Source: Bradyrhizobium sp. KBS0727
GTDB taxonomy: Bacteria > Pseudomonadota > Alphaproteobacteria > Rhizobiales > Xanthobacteraceae
DNA length: 64,000 bases
Direction: 5' to 3'
Assembly (NCBI RefSeq): GCF_005937885.2
Contig: NZ_CP042176.1
Location: 1,111,501 to 1,175,500, forward strand
In this document: in pieces, positions 25,726 to 33,989 of the stretch
Numbering within the stretch: position 1 is the first letter of the stretch
Layout: every line of letters starts with the position of its first letter
Made by a program: the position numbers and the translations under genes
Notes under the pieces: model-generated
Database searches by the model: none
What the model was told of the DNA's origin: nothing
The model's input: the letters and a program-made list of their open reading frames with translations, nothing else

Positions 25726-28700
25726 GTGTTGTCCGCAGGGAGCTTGGGGACGTTGAAGACCGAAATCGTGCGCACGTTCGCGGCGTTGAACGCCACCAAC
25801 GAAGCGATCCTGTACGCAAAATCACCCGAAGAATTGTACCGGAAAGTCAGCGAAGCCGCCTTCTTCAGCGGAGATTTCCTGGCGTCGGCCATCTTCTTGC
25901 TGGAGCCGGGCACCGACCTCTTGCGTTTCGCTGCCGGCTGTGGCGATGACATCGCTCGCCTCCGCAGCATCGACATTTCGGTCGTGGCCGGAGCGCCCGA
26001 GGGCTCGGGGGTTTGCGGGCAGGCCTTTCGCGACCAGCGGGTCATCATCAGCAACGATTTCCTCCACGACGCGCGTTCGCTGGCCTGGCGGGACGGTGCG
26101 TTGACTGGGCAGGTCGGTGCGGCGGCGGCGCTGCCGCTGACCTGCAATGGCCGCAGTGTCGGCGTCTTCCTCGTCACCCGGCGCGAACCCGGTTCGCTCA
26201 GTCGCCAGATCATTTCGATGCTGGAGCGCGTGTCGGCGAACGTTTCGTTTGCACTCGACAATTTCGATCACGAGGCCGCGCGCAAGGACGGCGAGCGGGC
26301 GATGCGGCGGCTGAACCGGATGTTCGGCGCCATCAGCGCCACCAACGAAGCTATTCTGCGCGCCAAGACCGAACAGGAACTCTATCAGCGCGTTTGCGAT
26401 GCCGCCGTCCACAGCGGAAAATCCGTTGCCACCGCCGTCCTGCTTGCCGAAGCTGGTTCGACCTGGCTGAAGCCCGTTGCCGGCACCGGCGAAAGCCTTC
26501 ATCTGATTACACGATCGAGCTACTCGATCGACCCCGACAATGAATATGGCGAGGGGATTGCAGGCGAAGCATTCCGGACGCAACGCCCTTGCGTCAACGA
26601 CGACCTTGCAACGACCATGCAGGGCGGATCCTTGCGGCAGGCTCAGCGCGATTCCGGCGCGATGGCCTGTGTGGCTGTTCCGCTGACCAGGGGCGGCCGA
26701 AGCGTGGGCGTGCTGTTGTTCTTTGTCGGCAAGTCCTGGGCGGTAGATGAGGAGATCATCGCGCTGCTGGCACGGATTGCCGAGAACGTGTCGTTCGCGC
26801 TCGATAATTTCGAGCGTGCGAGCGAAAAGGCTACTGCCGACCAGCAGCAGGAGCGGTTGACGCGCATGTTCGCGGCGCTCAGCGCCACCAACGAAGCGAT
26901 CATGCGGGCGAAGTCCCGCGCCGAACTCTATAAACTGGTGTGCGAAGCCGCCGCCAACGGCGGGCGCTTCAAGTCGGCCAGCATCATGCTGGCGAGGGCC
27001 GACAGCGACTATCCCGACATGGTGGCCGCGGCTGGACCGACCGCTGAAAACATGCGCCAGGTGAGGATTTCGTTCAGCGCGGCTCACCGGGAAGGGCTTG
27101 GGCTGTGCGGGAACGCGTTCCGCTCCCGGCAAGCTTGCGTCGCCAACGATCTGCGTTCCGACGCGCGAGGCGCCACGTTTCAAAAATTCATTTTCAGTGA
27201 CGGCGCAAGGTCAGGCGCGGCCTTTCCGCTGTTCGTCGCCGGTCAGCCCGTCGGCGTCATGTTCTTTATCTCCTCCGAGAAAGATACCTTCACATCCGAA
27301 TTCGCCGAAATGCTGCAGCGGCTCGCCGACAATGTGTCGTTTGCATTGGAGAACTTCGATCGCGCCGACGAGAAGGCCAGGACCGAGGGGCAGAGGGAGC
27401 GCCTGGCGCGCATGCTCGCGGCGCTCAGCGCGACCAACGAAGCAATTATTCGCGCAAGGTCGCGCGGCGAGCTGTTCGAACTGGTGTGCGAAGCGGCGGC
27501 CCAGGGCGGCAAGTTCACCTCGACCTCGATCGCGCTGACGCAACCGGATAGCGACTATCTGGATGTCGTGGCCGCTGCAGGGCCCACGGTCGCCAGCGCG
27601 CGCGAAGTAAAATTGTCGGTCAACGAAGCGCATCCGGAAGGGCGCGGGGTCGGCGGCACGGCGATACGTTCGCGACGGCCGGACATTATCAACGACTATC
27701 TTGCCGACCCGCGAAGTCAGGCGTTTCATGCCCGCGCGCGCAACGATGGCGCGAATTCCGGCGCGGCCTTCCCGCTGTTCGTGCAGGGGCGGGTGGTCGG
27801 CGTCATGGTCTACATTTCCCTCGAGAAGGATACGTTCACGCCGGAGTTTGCCGAATTGCTGCAGCGGCTCGCCGACAACGTGTCGTTCGCGCTGGAGAAT
27901 TTCGACCGCGCCGACGAGAAGGCCAGAACCGAGGAACAGAAGGAGCGGCTGGGGCGTATGTTCGCCGCTCTCAGCGCAACCAACGAAGCGATCATGCGGG
28001 CGAAGTCCCGGACCGAGCTGTTCGAGCTGGTCTGCGAGGCGGCCGCCACCGGCGGCAAGTTTACCTCGACCACCATCGCGCTGGCGAAACCCGGCAGCGA
28101 CTATCTCGATGTCGTCGCCACCGGCGGACCGGCTGCCGTCAGCGCACGCGCGGTCAAGATGTCCATCAACGAAGCGCACCCCGAAGGGCGCGGCGCGTGC
28201 GGCATGGCGTTCCGTTCGGGGGCAGCGTGCATCATCAACGACTATCTCGCCGATCCGCGCTGCCAGGCATTCCATGGCCAGGCGCGCAAGGACGGAACCA
28301 GATCCGGCGCGTCGTTTCCGCTGTTCGCGCGCGGGCAGGTGGTCGGCATGCTCGTTTTCGTTGCGACCGAGAAGGACACCTTCACGCCTGAGTTCGCCGA
28401 ATTGCTGCAGCGGCTCGCCGACAATGTGTCGTTCGCGCTGGAGAGTTTCGCCCGCGTCGACGAAAAGGCACAAGCCGACCAGCGCATCGAGTATCTGGCG
28501 TCGCATGACAGCCTGACCAACCTGCCGAACCGCGACATGTTCAACGAGATGCTGCGGCGGGCGATCGACGCCGCGCAGCGGTATCAGCGCCAGTTTGCCG
28601 TGCTGTTCATCGATCTCGACAGGTTCAAGATCATCAACGATTCGCTGGGGCATGACGCCGGCGACATGTTGCTGGTGGAAATCGGCGGCAGGCTGCGGCG

Positions 28701-29868
28701 CGCGCTGCGCTCGAGCGACGTCGTGGCGAGGCTCGGCGGTGACGAATTCGTGGTCATCCTGGAAGAGGCTGCCGAACGCCACGAAGTCGAACGCATCGCC
28801 AGCGAATTGTTGTCCGTGCTCGGCCAGCCGCTGCAGCTGAGTGGCCACGAATGCCACACCACGGCCTCGATCGGAATTGCGATGTATCCGTGCGACGGCG
28901 CGGACATGCAGACGCTGACCAAGAATGCCGACATGGCGATGTATCTCGCCAAGGAAGACGGCAAGAACGGCTTCCGCTTCTTCACCAGGGAAATCAAGAC
29001 GCAGTCGATCGAGCGCCTGACGCTGGAGAGCGCGCTGCGCCGCGCCCAGGAGCGTGACCAGTTTTCGCTGCACTATCAGCCCAAGATCGACATGACGAGC
29101 GGCCAGATCACCGGCGTCGAAGCGCTGTTGCGCTGGATCCATCCCGAACTCGGCACCATCTCGCCGGGCCAGTTCATTCCGCTCGCCGAGGAAACCGGGC
29201 TGATCGTCCCGATCGGCCGCTGGGTGCTGAAGGAAGCCTGTGCGCAGAACATGGCGTGGCAGCGCCGTGGCCTGCGGCCAGTGACGATGGCGGTCAACCT
29301 GTCGCCGCGGCAGTTCGCCGACCCGCATCTACTGCACGATGTCGACGAGGCGCTGCTGGCAAGCGGCATGTCGCCGGTGCTGCTGCAGCTCGAAGTCACC
29401 GAAAGCATGGTGATGCGCAACGTATCGCGCGCGATCAAGGTGCTCGATGCGATCCAGAGCCGTGGTATCCGGCTGGCGATCGACGATTTCGGCACCGGCT
29501 ATTCGTCGATGTCGCTGATGAAGCAGTTCCCGATCGACACCATCAAGATCGACCGTTCCTTCGTGCGCGATCTGCCGAACGATTCCGAGGACCAGGCGAT
29601 TGCGCAGGCGATCATCAGCATGGGCAAGGCGCTCGGGATGACCGTCATCGCCGAGGGCGTCGAGACCGTCGAGCAGGAGACCTTCCTGCGCAATCATGCC
29701 TGCGACGAAATGCAGGGTTTTCTGTTCTCGAAGCCGCTGCCGCCGCGCGAGATGGCCAATCTGCTGCGGGCGGAGGCGCAGATGGCCTCGCCGCCGCTAC
29801 AGCCCAACGCGGACGACGAAATCCTTAAGGCCGAAGTTCGAGCCAGACTGAGCTTCGGTCAAGGCTGA
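25726..29868 (+). CDS. Multi-GAF diguanylate cyclase/phosphodiesterase (GAF x5-GGDEF-EAL)
   Basis: A 1380-residue predicted cytosolic sensor enzyme for cyclic di-GMP. Five GAF-like repeats start at residues 16, 198, 380, 562 and 744, each exactly 182 residues long. They are followed by a GGDEF domain (about 926-1090; GGDEF intact at 1004-1008, preceded by inhibitory-site RSSD at 995-998) and an EAL domain (about 1100-1350; EAL at 1132-1134, DDFGTGYSS and EGVET motifs intact). Both activities could be functional. The start is GTG at 25726. No membrane segment is visible, so ligands are intracellular or diffusible. GAF 3-5 are much closer to one another than to GAF 1-2, indicating recent duplication. 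The C-terminus overlaps the convergent neighbour by 10 bp. Confidence 0.93.
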   Translation: MLSAGSLGTLKTEIVRTFAALNATNEAILYAKSPEELYRKVSEAAFFSGDFLASAIFLLEPGTDLLRFAAGCGDDIARLRSIDISVVAGAPEGSGVCGQAFRDQRVIISNDFLHDARSLAWRDGALTGQVGAAAALPLTCNGRSVGVFLVTRREPGSLSRQIISMLERVSANVSFALDNFDHEAARKDGERAMRRLNRMFGAISATNEAILRAKTEQELYQRVCDAAVHSGKSVATAVLLAEAGSTWLKPVAGTGESLHLITRSSYSIDPDNEYGEGIAGEAFRTQRPCVNDDLATTMQGGSLRQAQRDSGAMACVAVPLTRGGRSVGVLLFFVGKSWAVDEEIIALLARIAENVSFALDNFERASEKATADQQQERLTRMFAALSATNEAIMRAKSRAELYKLVCEAAANGGRFKSASIMLARADSDYPDMVAAAGPTAENMRQVRISFSAAHREGLGLCGNAFRSRQACVANDLRSDARGATFQKFIFSDGARSGAAFPLFVAGQPVGVMFFISSEKDTFTSEFAEMLQRLADNVSFALENFDRADEKARTEGQRERLARMLAALSATNEAIIRARSRGELFELVCEAAAQGGKFTSTSIALTQPDSDYLDVVAAAGPTVASAREVKLSVNEAHPEGRGVGGTAIRSRRPDIINDYLADPRSQAFHARARNDGANSGAAFPLFVQGRVVGVMVYISLEKDTFTPEFAELLQRLADNVSFALENFDRADEKARTEEQKERLGRMFAALSATNEAIMRAKSRTELFELVCEAAATGGKFTSTTIALAKPGSDYLDVVATGGPAAVSARAVKMSINEAHPEGRGACGMAFRSGAACIINDYLADPRCQAFHGQARKDGTRSGASFPLFARGQVVGMLVFVATEKDTFTPEFAELLQRLADNVSFALESFARVDEKAQADQRIEYLASHDSLTNLPNRDMFNEMLRRAIDAAQRYQRQFAVLFIDLDRFKIINDSLGHDAGDMLLVEIGGRLRRALRSSDVVARLGGDEFVVILEEAAERHEVERIASELLSVLGQPLQLSGHECHTTASIGIAMYPCDGADMQTLTKNADMAMYLAKEDGKNGFRFFTREIKTQSIERLTLESALRRAQERDQFSLHYQPKIDMTSGQITGVEALLRWIHPELGTISPGQFIPLAEETGLIVPIGRWVLKEACAQNMAWQRRGLRPVTMAVNLSPRQFADPHLLHDVDEALLASGMSPVLLQLEVTESMVMRNVSRAIKVLDAIQSRGIRLAIDDFGTGYSSMSLMKQFPIDTIKIDRSFVRDLPNDSEDQAIAQAIISMGKALGMTVIAEGVETVEQETFLRNHACDEMQGFLFSKPLPPREMANLLRAEAQMASPPLQPNADDEILKAEVRARLSFGQG
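25771..28500 (+). repeat. Five in-frame 546-bp GAF-encoding tandem repeats
   Basis: Unit boundaries fall at 25771, 26317, 26863, 27409 and 27955, ending at 28500. Each unit opens with codons for an R-x-F/L-A-A-L-x-A-T-N-E-A-I-like motif and closes with DNVSFALENF-like codons. DNA similarity is highest among units 3-5, where long stretches such as those near 27320, 27860 and 28405 are nearly identical. Confidence 0.92.
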
Positions 29869-30200
29869 AAGGCGCTGTCGTCAGTCGGCTGCGGATGCAA
29901 ATCGCGAACCTCAGGTTCGGTCATTGCCGCCTTGCGCGGAAAATCATAGGGCCAGGGCACCAGCGTCTCCCCGGCCATCGCCTTGAGAAAGACGTCGGCG
30001 CCGCCGGTGCAGGTCGCGCCATCAGGCAATCCGAGCTCCGCGCACCATTCAACCGGTAGCGATTCCCGGATGTTGCGCAGCTCCATCGCCGGTCCCCACC
30101 ACCAGGCCGGAGCCGGCGATCGCGCCTCCTCGGGAACCGCGCGCCATCGGGCAAACTCGCCGATCATGCGCTCGAATTGCAGTCTCGCCGCTGGATGCAT
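29859..30200 (-). CDS. Hypothetical protein, 113 residues
   Basis: A soluble protein with a Trp-rich N-terminal part (FARWRAVPEEARSPAPAWWW) and a Pro-rich C-terminal part; no signal peptide or known catalytic motif is visible. Its 3' end overlaps the convergent GAF-GGDEF-EAL gene by 10 bp. Codon use looks like that of neighbouring genes and no competing frame is better. Function is unknown. Confidence 0.55.
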   Translation of the reverse strand: MHPAARLQFERMIGEFARWRAVPEEARSPAPAWWWGPAMELRNIRESLPVEWCAELGLPDGATCTGGADVFLKAMAGETLVPWPYDFPRKAAMTEPEVRDLHPQPTDDSAFQP

Positions 30201-30339
30201 TCAATCTCCTGACATCCGATGATATCCGCATCCGCGCGCGGCGCAATGCGCGTCGGCCGGTTATTGCCGGTTATGCTGCCCGCATCGGGGCATATCCGCG
30301 CCGGGGCGGGAATAGAACGCATCAACGAAGAAAAAGTCG

Positions 30340-31458
30340 TCAGGCCTTCGATTTTTTCTTCGAATGTGCTTTGGCCGGCAAGCCCAGCAGCCGCTCGGCG
30401 TTGCCGCCGGCCACCAGCGCCATGTCCTTGTCGCTGACGCCCTTAACCCGGCTCAGGAAGCCTACGGGATCGGGCTCGGCCATGTCGAACGGATAATCCG
30501 TGCCCAGCATGATGTGATCGGCGCCCCATATCTCGATCAAATGCTTGAGTTCGCGCTCGTCGAACACCACGGTATCGAAATAGAGCCTTTTCAGGTATTC
30601 CGACGGCTTCTTCCGGATGGTGACGCGGCAATCCTCGCGATGTGCCCATGCGTGGTCGAAACGGCCCCAATAGCCCGGGATATAGCCGCCGCCATGGGCG
30701 ACGCAGATTTTCAGTTTGGGAAACCGTTCGAGATAGCCGTCGAAAACCAGTTGCCCGACGCACAGTGCGGAATCCAGCGGATGTCCGATCGTGTTCGGGA
30801 AATAATGATCTTCCATGCGTCCGACCAGGCTGGTGCCGAACGGATGCAGGAAGATCATCACGTCGAGCTCCTCGACGCGGGCGAAGAATTTTTCCAGTCC
30901 CGCGCGGGTCAGGTCGACGCCCCGGACATTGGTGCAGAGTTCGACGCCGCGGAAGCCGAGCTCGCCGACGGTGCGGTTGAGTTCGGCTACGGCCATGCCG
31001 GGATCCTGCAGTGGTACCGTGCCCATGCCCATCAGCCGGTCGGGGTGTTTCGCCACCATTTCCGCGATGTGATTGTTGACCATGCGGCAGCTTTCGCGGG
31101 CAACGTCCGGCGGCGCCGCATAAACGAAATGACCGGGATAGGGCGAGATCACCTGCACATCGATGCCGTCGCGGTCCATGTCGGCAAGGCGGGTCTCGAG
31201 ATTGGTCAGTTTTGGAAAGTCGATCTTGCCGCGTTGCGGCTGAATGCTTCGGGTGAGATCGTTGACATGCGCGTTGGCGTTGGGCGTGTGTCCACCGCCC
31301 TGAATGCCGGTGGCCTTCAGCACAAAGGCGTTCGCCTCGGGCACCATGCAGTGGCAATGAATGTCGATGGTGTGCCAGGGCTTCCTTGTCTTCCCGGAGC
31401 GCAACGGCGCGCTGCCGTGATCGGTCGCGGGGCCGCATACTTTGCATTGAAACAGCAT
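30340..31458 (-). CDS. Amidohydrolase-family protein (ACMSD-like)
   Basis: A 372-residue metal-dependent amidohydrolase of the 2-amino-3-carboxymuconate-semialdehyde decarboxylase (ACMSD) group. Metal ligands are in IDIHCHCMVPEA (HxH), the later His in MIFLHPFGTS, ICVAHGGGYIPGYWGR, and the catalytic Asp in IMLGTDYPFDMAEPD. The family performs non-oxidative decarboxylation or hydrolysis of aromatic acids. The N-terminal 30 residues contain CKVCGPATDHG, unusual for the family, so the start is uncertain: ATG 31458 is used, but upstream in-frame starts exist. Confidence 0.85.
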   Translation of the reverse strand: MLFQCKVCGPATDHGSAPLRSGKTRKPWHTIDIHCHCMVPEANAFVLKATGIQGGGHTPNANAHVNDLTRSIQPQRGKIDFPKLTNLETRLADMDRDGIDVQVISPYPGHFVYAAPPDVARESCRMVNNHIAEMVAKHPDRLMGMGTVPLQDPGMAVAELNRTVGELGFRGVELCTNVRGVDLTRAGLEKFFARVEELDVMIFLHPFGTSLVGRMEDHYFPNTIGHPLDSALCVGQLVFDGYLERFPKLKICVAHGGGYIPGYWGRFDHAWAHREDCRVTIRKKPSEYLKRLYFDTVVFDERELKHLIEIWGADHIMLGTDYPFDMAEPDPVGFLSRVKGVSDKDMALVAGGNAERLLGLPAKAHSKKKSKA

Positions 31459-31732
31459 GGGAAATTCCGTGGGAAATGATCGCGGGAATAGAGTTGCCGC
31501 GCCGGGGTTACTTTTCTTCCGCCGCGTGAGCTGTTTCGCGCTCATCTCTGTTGCCGCCGATGCTAGCCGGTCTCGTTCCCGCGGGGCAAGCCGCGTAGAC
31601 GCCTGCGGGAAACGTACGTGCGACAAAATGGAGTGACCTACAACGCAACTGCAGCATGAAAAACGGGATTTACGCCGCGCATTGCGGTGCTAGGTTGCGG
31701 CCCAACAAAACGCTCAGGGGAGGACTTGCTAC

Positions 31733-32335
31733 ATGAAACGTATGTCGACACTCGCGGCCGGCTTGCTGATCGGCGCCGCCGCCCTGCAATTTTCCGGCGT
31801 GGCGTCGGGCCAGAGCGATGGCTGGATCACGCTGCTCGACAGCACCAAGAAGGGCGACTGGACCGAAGTCGGCAAGGCCAACTGGGAGATGAAGGACGGC
31901 GCGCTGGGCGCCGACAAGCTCGAAGGCAAGGATCTGTCGTATCTCGTCAGCAAGGATTCCTACAAGGACTTCCAGATCAAGGCGGAGTTCTGGACCGACG
32001 AGGAAGCCAATAGCGGCATCTTCATTCGCTGCGACGCCAGGGACAAGATCGATTCCAAGATCTGTTATGAGGTCAACATCTTCGACAAGCGGCCCGACCC
32101 GAGCTACGGCACCGGCGCTATCGTCGACGTCGGCAAGGTTGATCCGATGCCGAAGGCGGCAGGCAAGTGGAACACCTACGAGATCACCGCCCAGGGCTCG
32201 CATCTCGTCGTCGTGCTCAACGGCCAGAAGACCGTCGATGCGCAGGACTCCAAGCACAATGCGGGCGGGCCGATCGCGCTTCAATACGGCTCGGGCGTGG
32301 TCAAGTTCCGCAAGGTGCAGATCAAGCCGCTGTAG
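31733..32335 (+). CDS. Secreted DUF1080 (3-keto-disaccharide hydrolase-like) protein
   Basis: A 200-residue exported protein: signal peptide ending VASG, then a concanavalin-like beta sandwich with DGWITLLDSTKKGDW, the LEGKDLSYLVSKDSYKDFQI strand, EANSGIFIRCDARD and AAGKWNTYEITAQGSHLVVV, all typical of DUF1080. Members bind or hydrolyse sugars, including 3-keto-glycosides. GGGGAGG lies before the ATG. It stands alone and ends at a strong terminator. It could handle sugars linked to the neighbouring polysaccharide locus, but that is a guess. Confidence 0.83.
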   Translation: MKRMSTLAAGLLIGAAALQFSGVASGQSDGWITLLDSTKKGDWTEVGKANWEMKDGALGADKLEGKDLSYLVSKDSYKDFQIKAEFWTDEEANSGIFIRCDARDKIDSKICYEVNIFDKRPDPSYGTGAIVDVGKVDPMPKAAGKWNTYEITAQGSHLVVVLNGQKTVDAQDSKHNAGGPIALQYGSGVVKFRKVQIKPL

Positions 32336-32374
32336 TTACGCAGCCAGCGATCGTCCCGCTTCAGCTTCCACAAG

Positions 32375-32400
32375 CTCACCCGCCTTTGGCGGGTGAGTTT
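32375..32400 (+). terminator. Rho-independent terminator
   Basis: A perfect 10-bp stem, CTCACCCGCC (32375-32384) with GGCGGGTGAG (32388-32397), a 3-base TTT loop and T-rich downstream sequence. It closes the DUF1080 gene and lies in front of the convergent wza-like gene, so it separates catabolic from exopolysaccharide transcription. Confidence 0.85.
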
Positions 32401-32423
32401 CCGTTTCCGCAATGTCGCAGGCG

Positions 32424-33734
32424 TTACTTCACGATGGACGTCGTGTTGACGACGGTTGCGCTGGCCGTGCCGGTGGCAAGGCCCTTGACGGTGTAGGCGT
32501 TGACGGCGGCCATCAGCGGATCGTTCACGGTGGCCGTGATCAATCGCAGATACGTCAGCAGTTTGCTCGATTCGACCGACGTCGAGTTCGAGGCAAAGAC
32601 GACGTCCTTGTTGTGCATCTCGAACTTGGTGGCGAGGAAGTAGCCGGCAGGATCGCGCAGGTTGAGATTGTAGATGACCGGAACGATCGGGCCGCTGAAC
32701 CGCGAACAGTCGACGCCGAGCTGTTCGGCGACTTCACGCCGCTCGCCGCGATAGAGATACACCGAGGCGGGGTCCGCGAGATTGTCGTTAAGCCCGCCGG
32801 TCTTTCCCAAGGCTTCTGCAATCGAGAGCCGCCAGGCGCCAAACCCGAATTGTCCCTGCTGTCCCGACGCGCCAAAGGCCACGAAGGTCTGCGGCTGCGT
32901 GAACACGTAGATCGTGTCCTGAGGCCGGACGTAAATGTTGTTGGTCGGTTCGTTGAGAAGAGACCCGAATGGCGCGGTCGCCTGGCGTCCCTCGCGTTCG
33001 AGCATCACAAAGGTGTCGTAGCCCGGATTTCGGGGGCCGCCGGCGCGCGAGATGGCATCGAGCAGGCGTTCGCCCGCGGCGTTCGCCGGGAAGCGGGATG
33101 GGGTGCCGACTTCGCCGAGCACGCTGATGGAGGAGGCCTTCTGGTCGACGAGGGCAACCACCGCCTGCGGCTCGAGCGCACGGTTCTTGAGTGCGTTGAC
33201 GATCGCCGTCTGCACTTGCACCGCGGTCCGCCCCTGTGCCTTGATGTTGCCGGCATAGGGAACCGTGATATTGCCTTGGGTGTCGACCGACTGGTTCGGC
33301 AGCGTCACATAGTTGCCCGGGCGGACGCCGGCATCGACCGGAATGAACAGGCCGCCGGCGGCGGCCTCGAATATCGTGACACTGACGGTATCGCCAATGC
33401 CGAAGCGAATTTCGGCTGGACCGCGCCGGTCGATAAACACCCGGCCTATTCTGAACGAATTGCGCTCCAGGATGTTTTCGATGTCCGGAGTGACCTTGAC
33501 CATGACATATGGCAGGGCGGCAGGGTCAACCTGCTCCATGCGCGCCAGGGCATTCGATGGTCCCGAGGTCGGGAGGGAGGAGCAGCCGCCGTGAGCAAGG
33601 AGCGCCGATAGGACGGCGGCGCGGGCGAGAAACCGCAGCGCGCCGGCCTGATCTCGTGGCAGCCGCGGTGACCGCACTCTGCCCAGGACCGCGTCAACCT
33701 TTCGCTCGTCGCAAAAGTTTAGTCTTTTTGCCAC
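32424..33734 (-). CDS. Polysaccharide export outer-membrane lipoprotein, Wza-like
   Basis: A 436-residue Wza/OMA-family protein. A hydrophobic segment (about residues 36-50) ending LLAHGGCSSL gives a lipobox-like Cys. Poly_export and SLBB-type domains follow: IGDTVSVTIFEAAAGGLFIP, VDTQGNITVPYAGNIKAQGR, KASSISVLGEVGTPSRFPAN and NIYVRPQDTIYVFTQPQTFV. It should form the outer-membrane channel for the exopolysaccharide. The start is GTG at 33734; the extended N-tail before the signal sequence suggests a start further in. It lies downstream of the wzc-like gene. Confidence 0.86.
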   Translation of the reverse strand: MAKRLNFCDERKVDAVLGRVRSPRLPRDQAGALRFLARAAVLSALLAHGGCSSLPTSGPSNALARMEQVDPAALPYVMVKVTPDIENILERNSFRIGRVFIDRRGPAEIRFGIGDTVSVTIFEAAAGGLFIPVDAGVRPGNYVTLPNQSVDTQGNITVPYAGNIKAQGRTAVQVQTAIVNALKNRALEPQAVVALVDQKASSISVLGEVGTPSRFPANAAGERLLDAISRAGGPRNPGYDTFVMLEREGRQATAPFGSLLNEPTNNIYVRPQDTIYVFTQPQTFVAFGASGQQGQFGFGAWRLSIAEALGKTGGLNDNLADPASVYLYRGERREVAEQLGVDCSRFSGPIVPVIYNLNLRDPAGYFLATKFEMHNKDVVFASNSTSVESSKLLTYLRLITATVNDPLMAAVNAYTVKGLATGTASATVVNTTSIVK

Positions 33735-33989
33735 GAGAACGGGACTCCGGGTTAACGGGACGCTACCTGCGAAAAATTATTCACTTATGTTTAAAGGCGG
33801 GTTAATGCCGCGGCGCAGCGAGCAATTCTGCAGGCAGCGTAACCGCAGGTTGCGGGGAATCGCGTGCGACAGGGGGCTAAAATGTCCGATCACCATGCCG
33901 CGAGCGCTGACTCGAGCCGGCCGCCTTGCCCGGAGGCGCCGGAGAGCATGGGTGGAGATCCCGCGCGAACGCGCTTGCTGCGCCGGAGC

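Noticed and set aside
25771..28500. Tandem repeats considered as a CRISPR or satellite array
   Set aside because: The unit is 546 bp, in frame, and encodes a GAF domain; no short direct repeats with unique spacers exist.
27211..29328. A 705-codon minus-strand frame opposite the GAF-GGDEF-EAL gene
   Set aside because: Its repeats simply mirror the GAF repeats of the real gene, and no protein family is recognisable.
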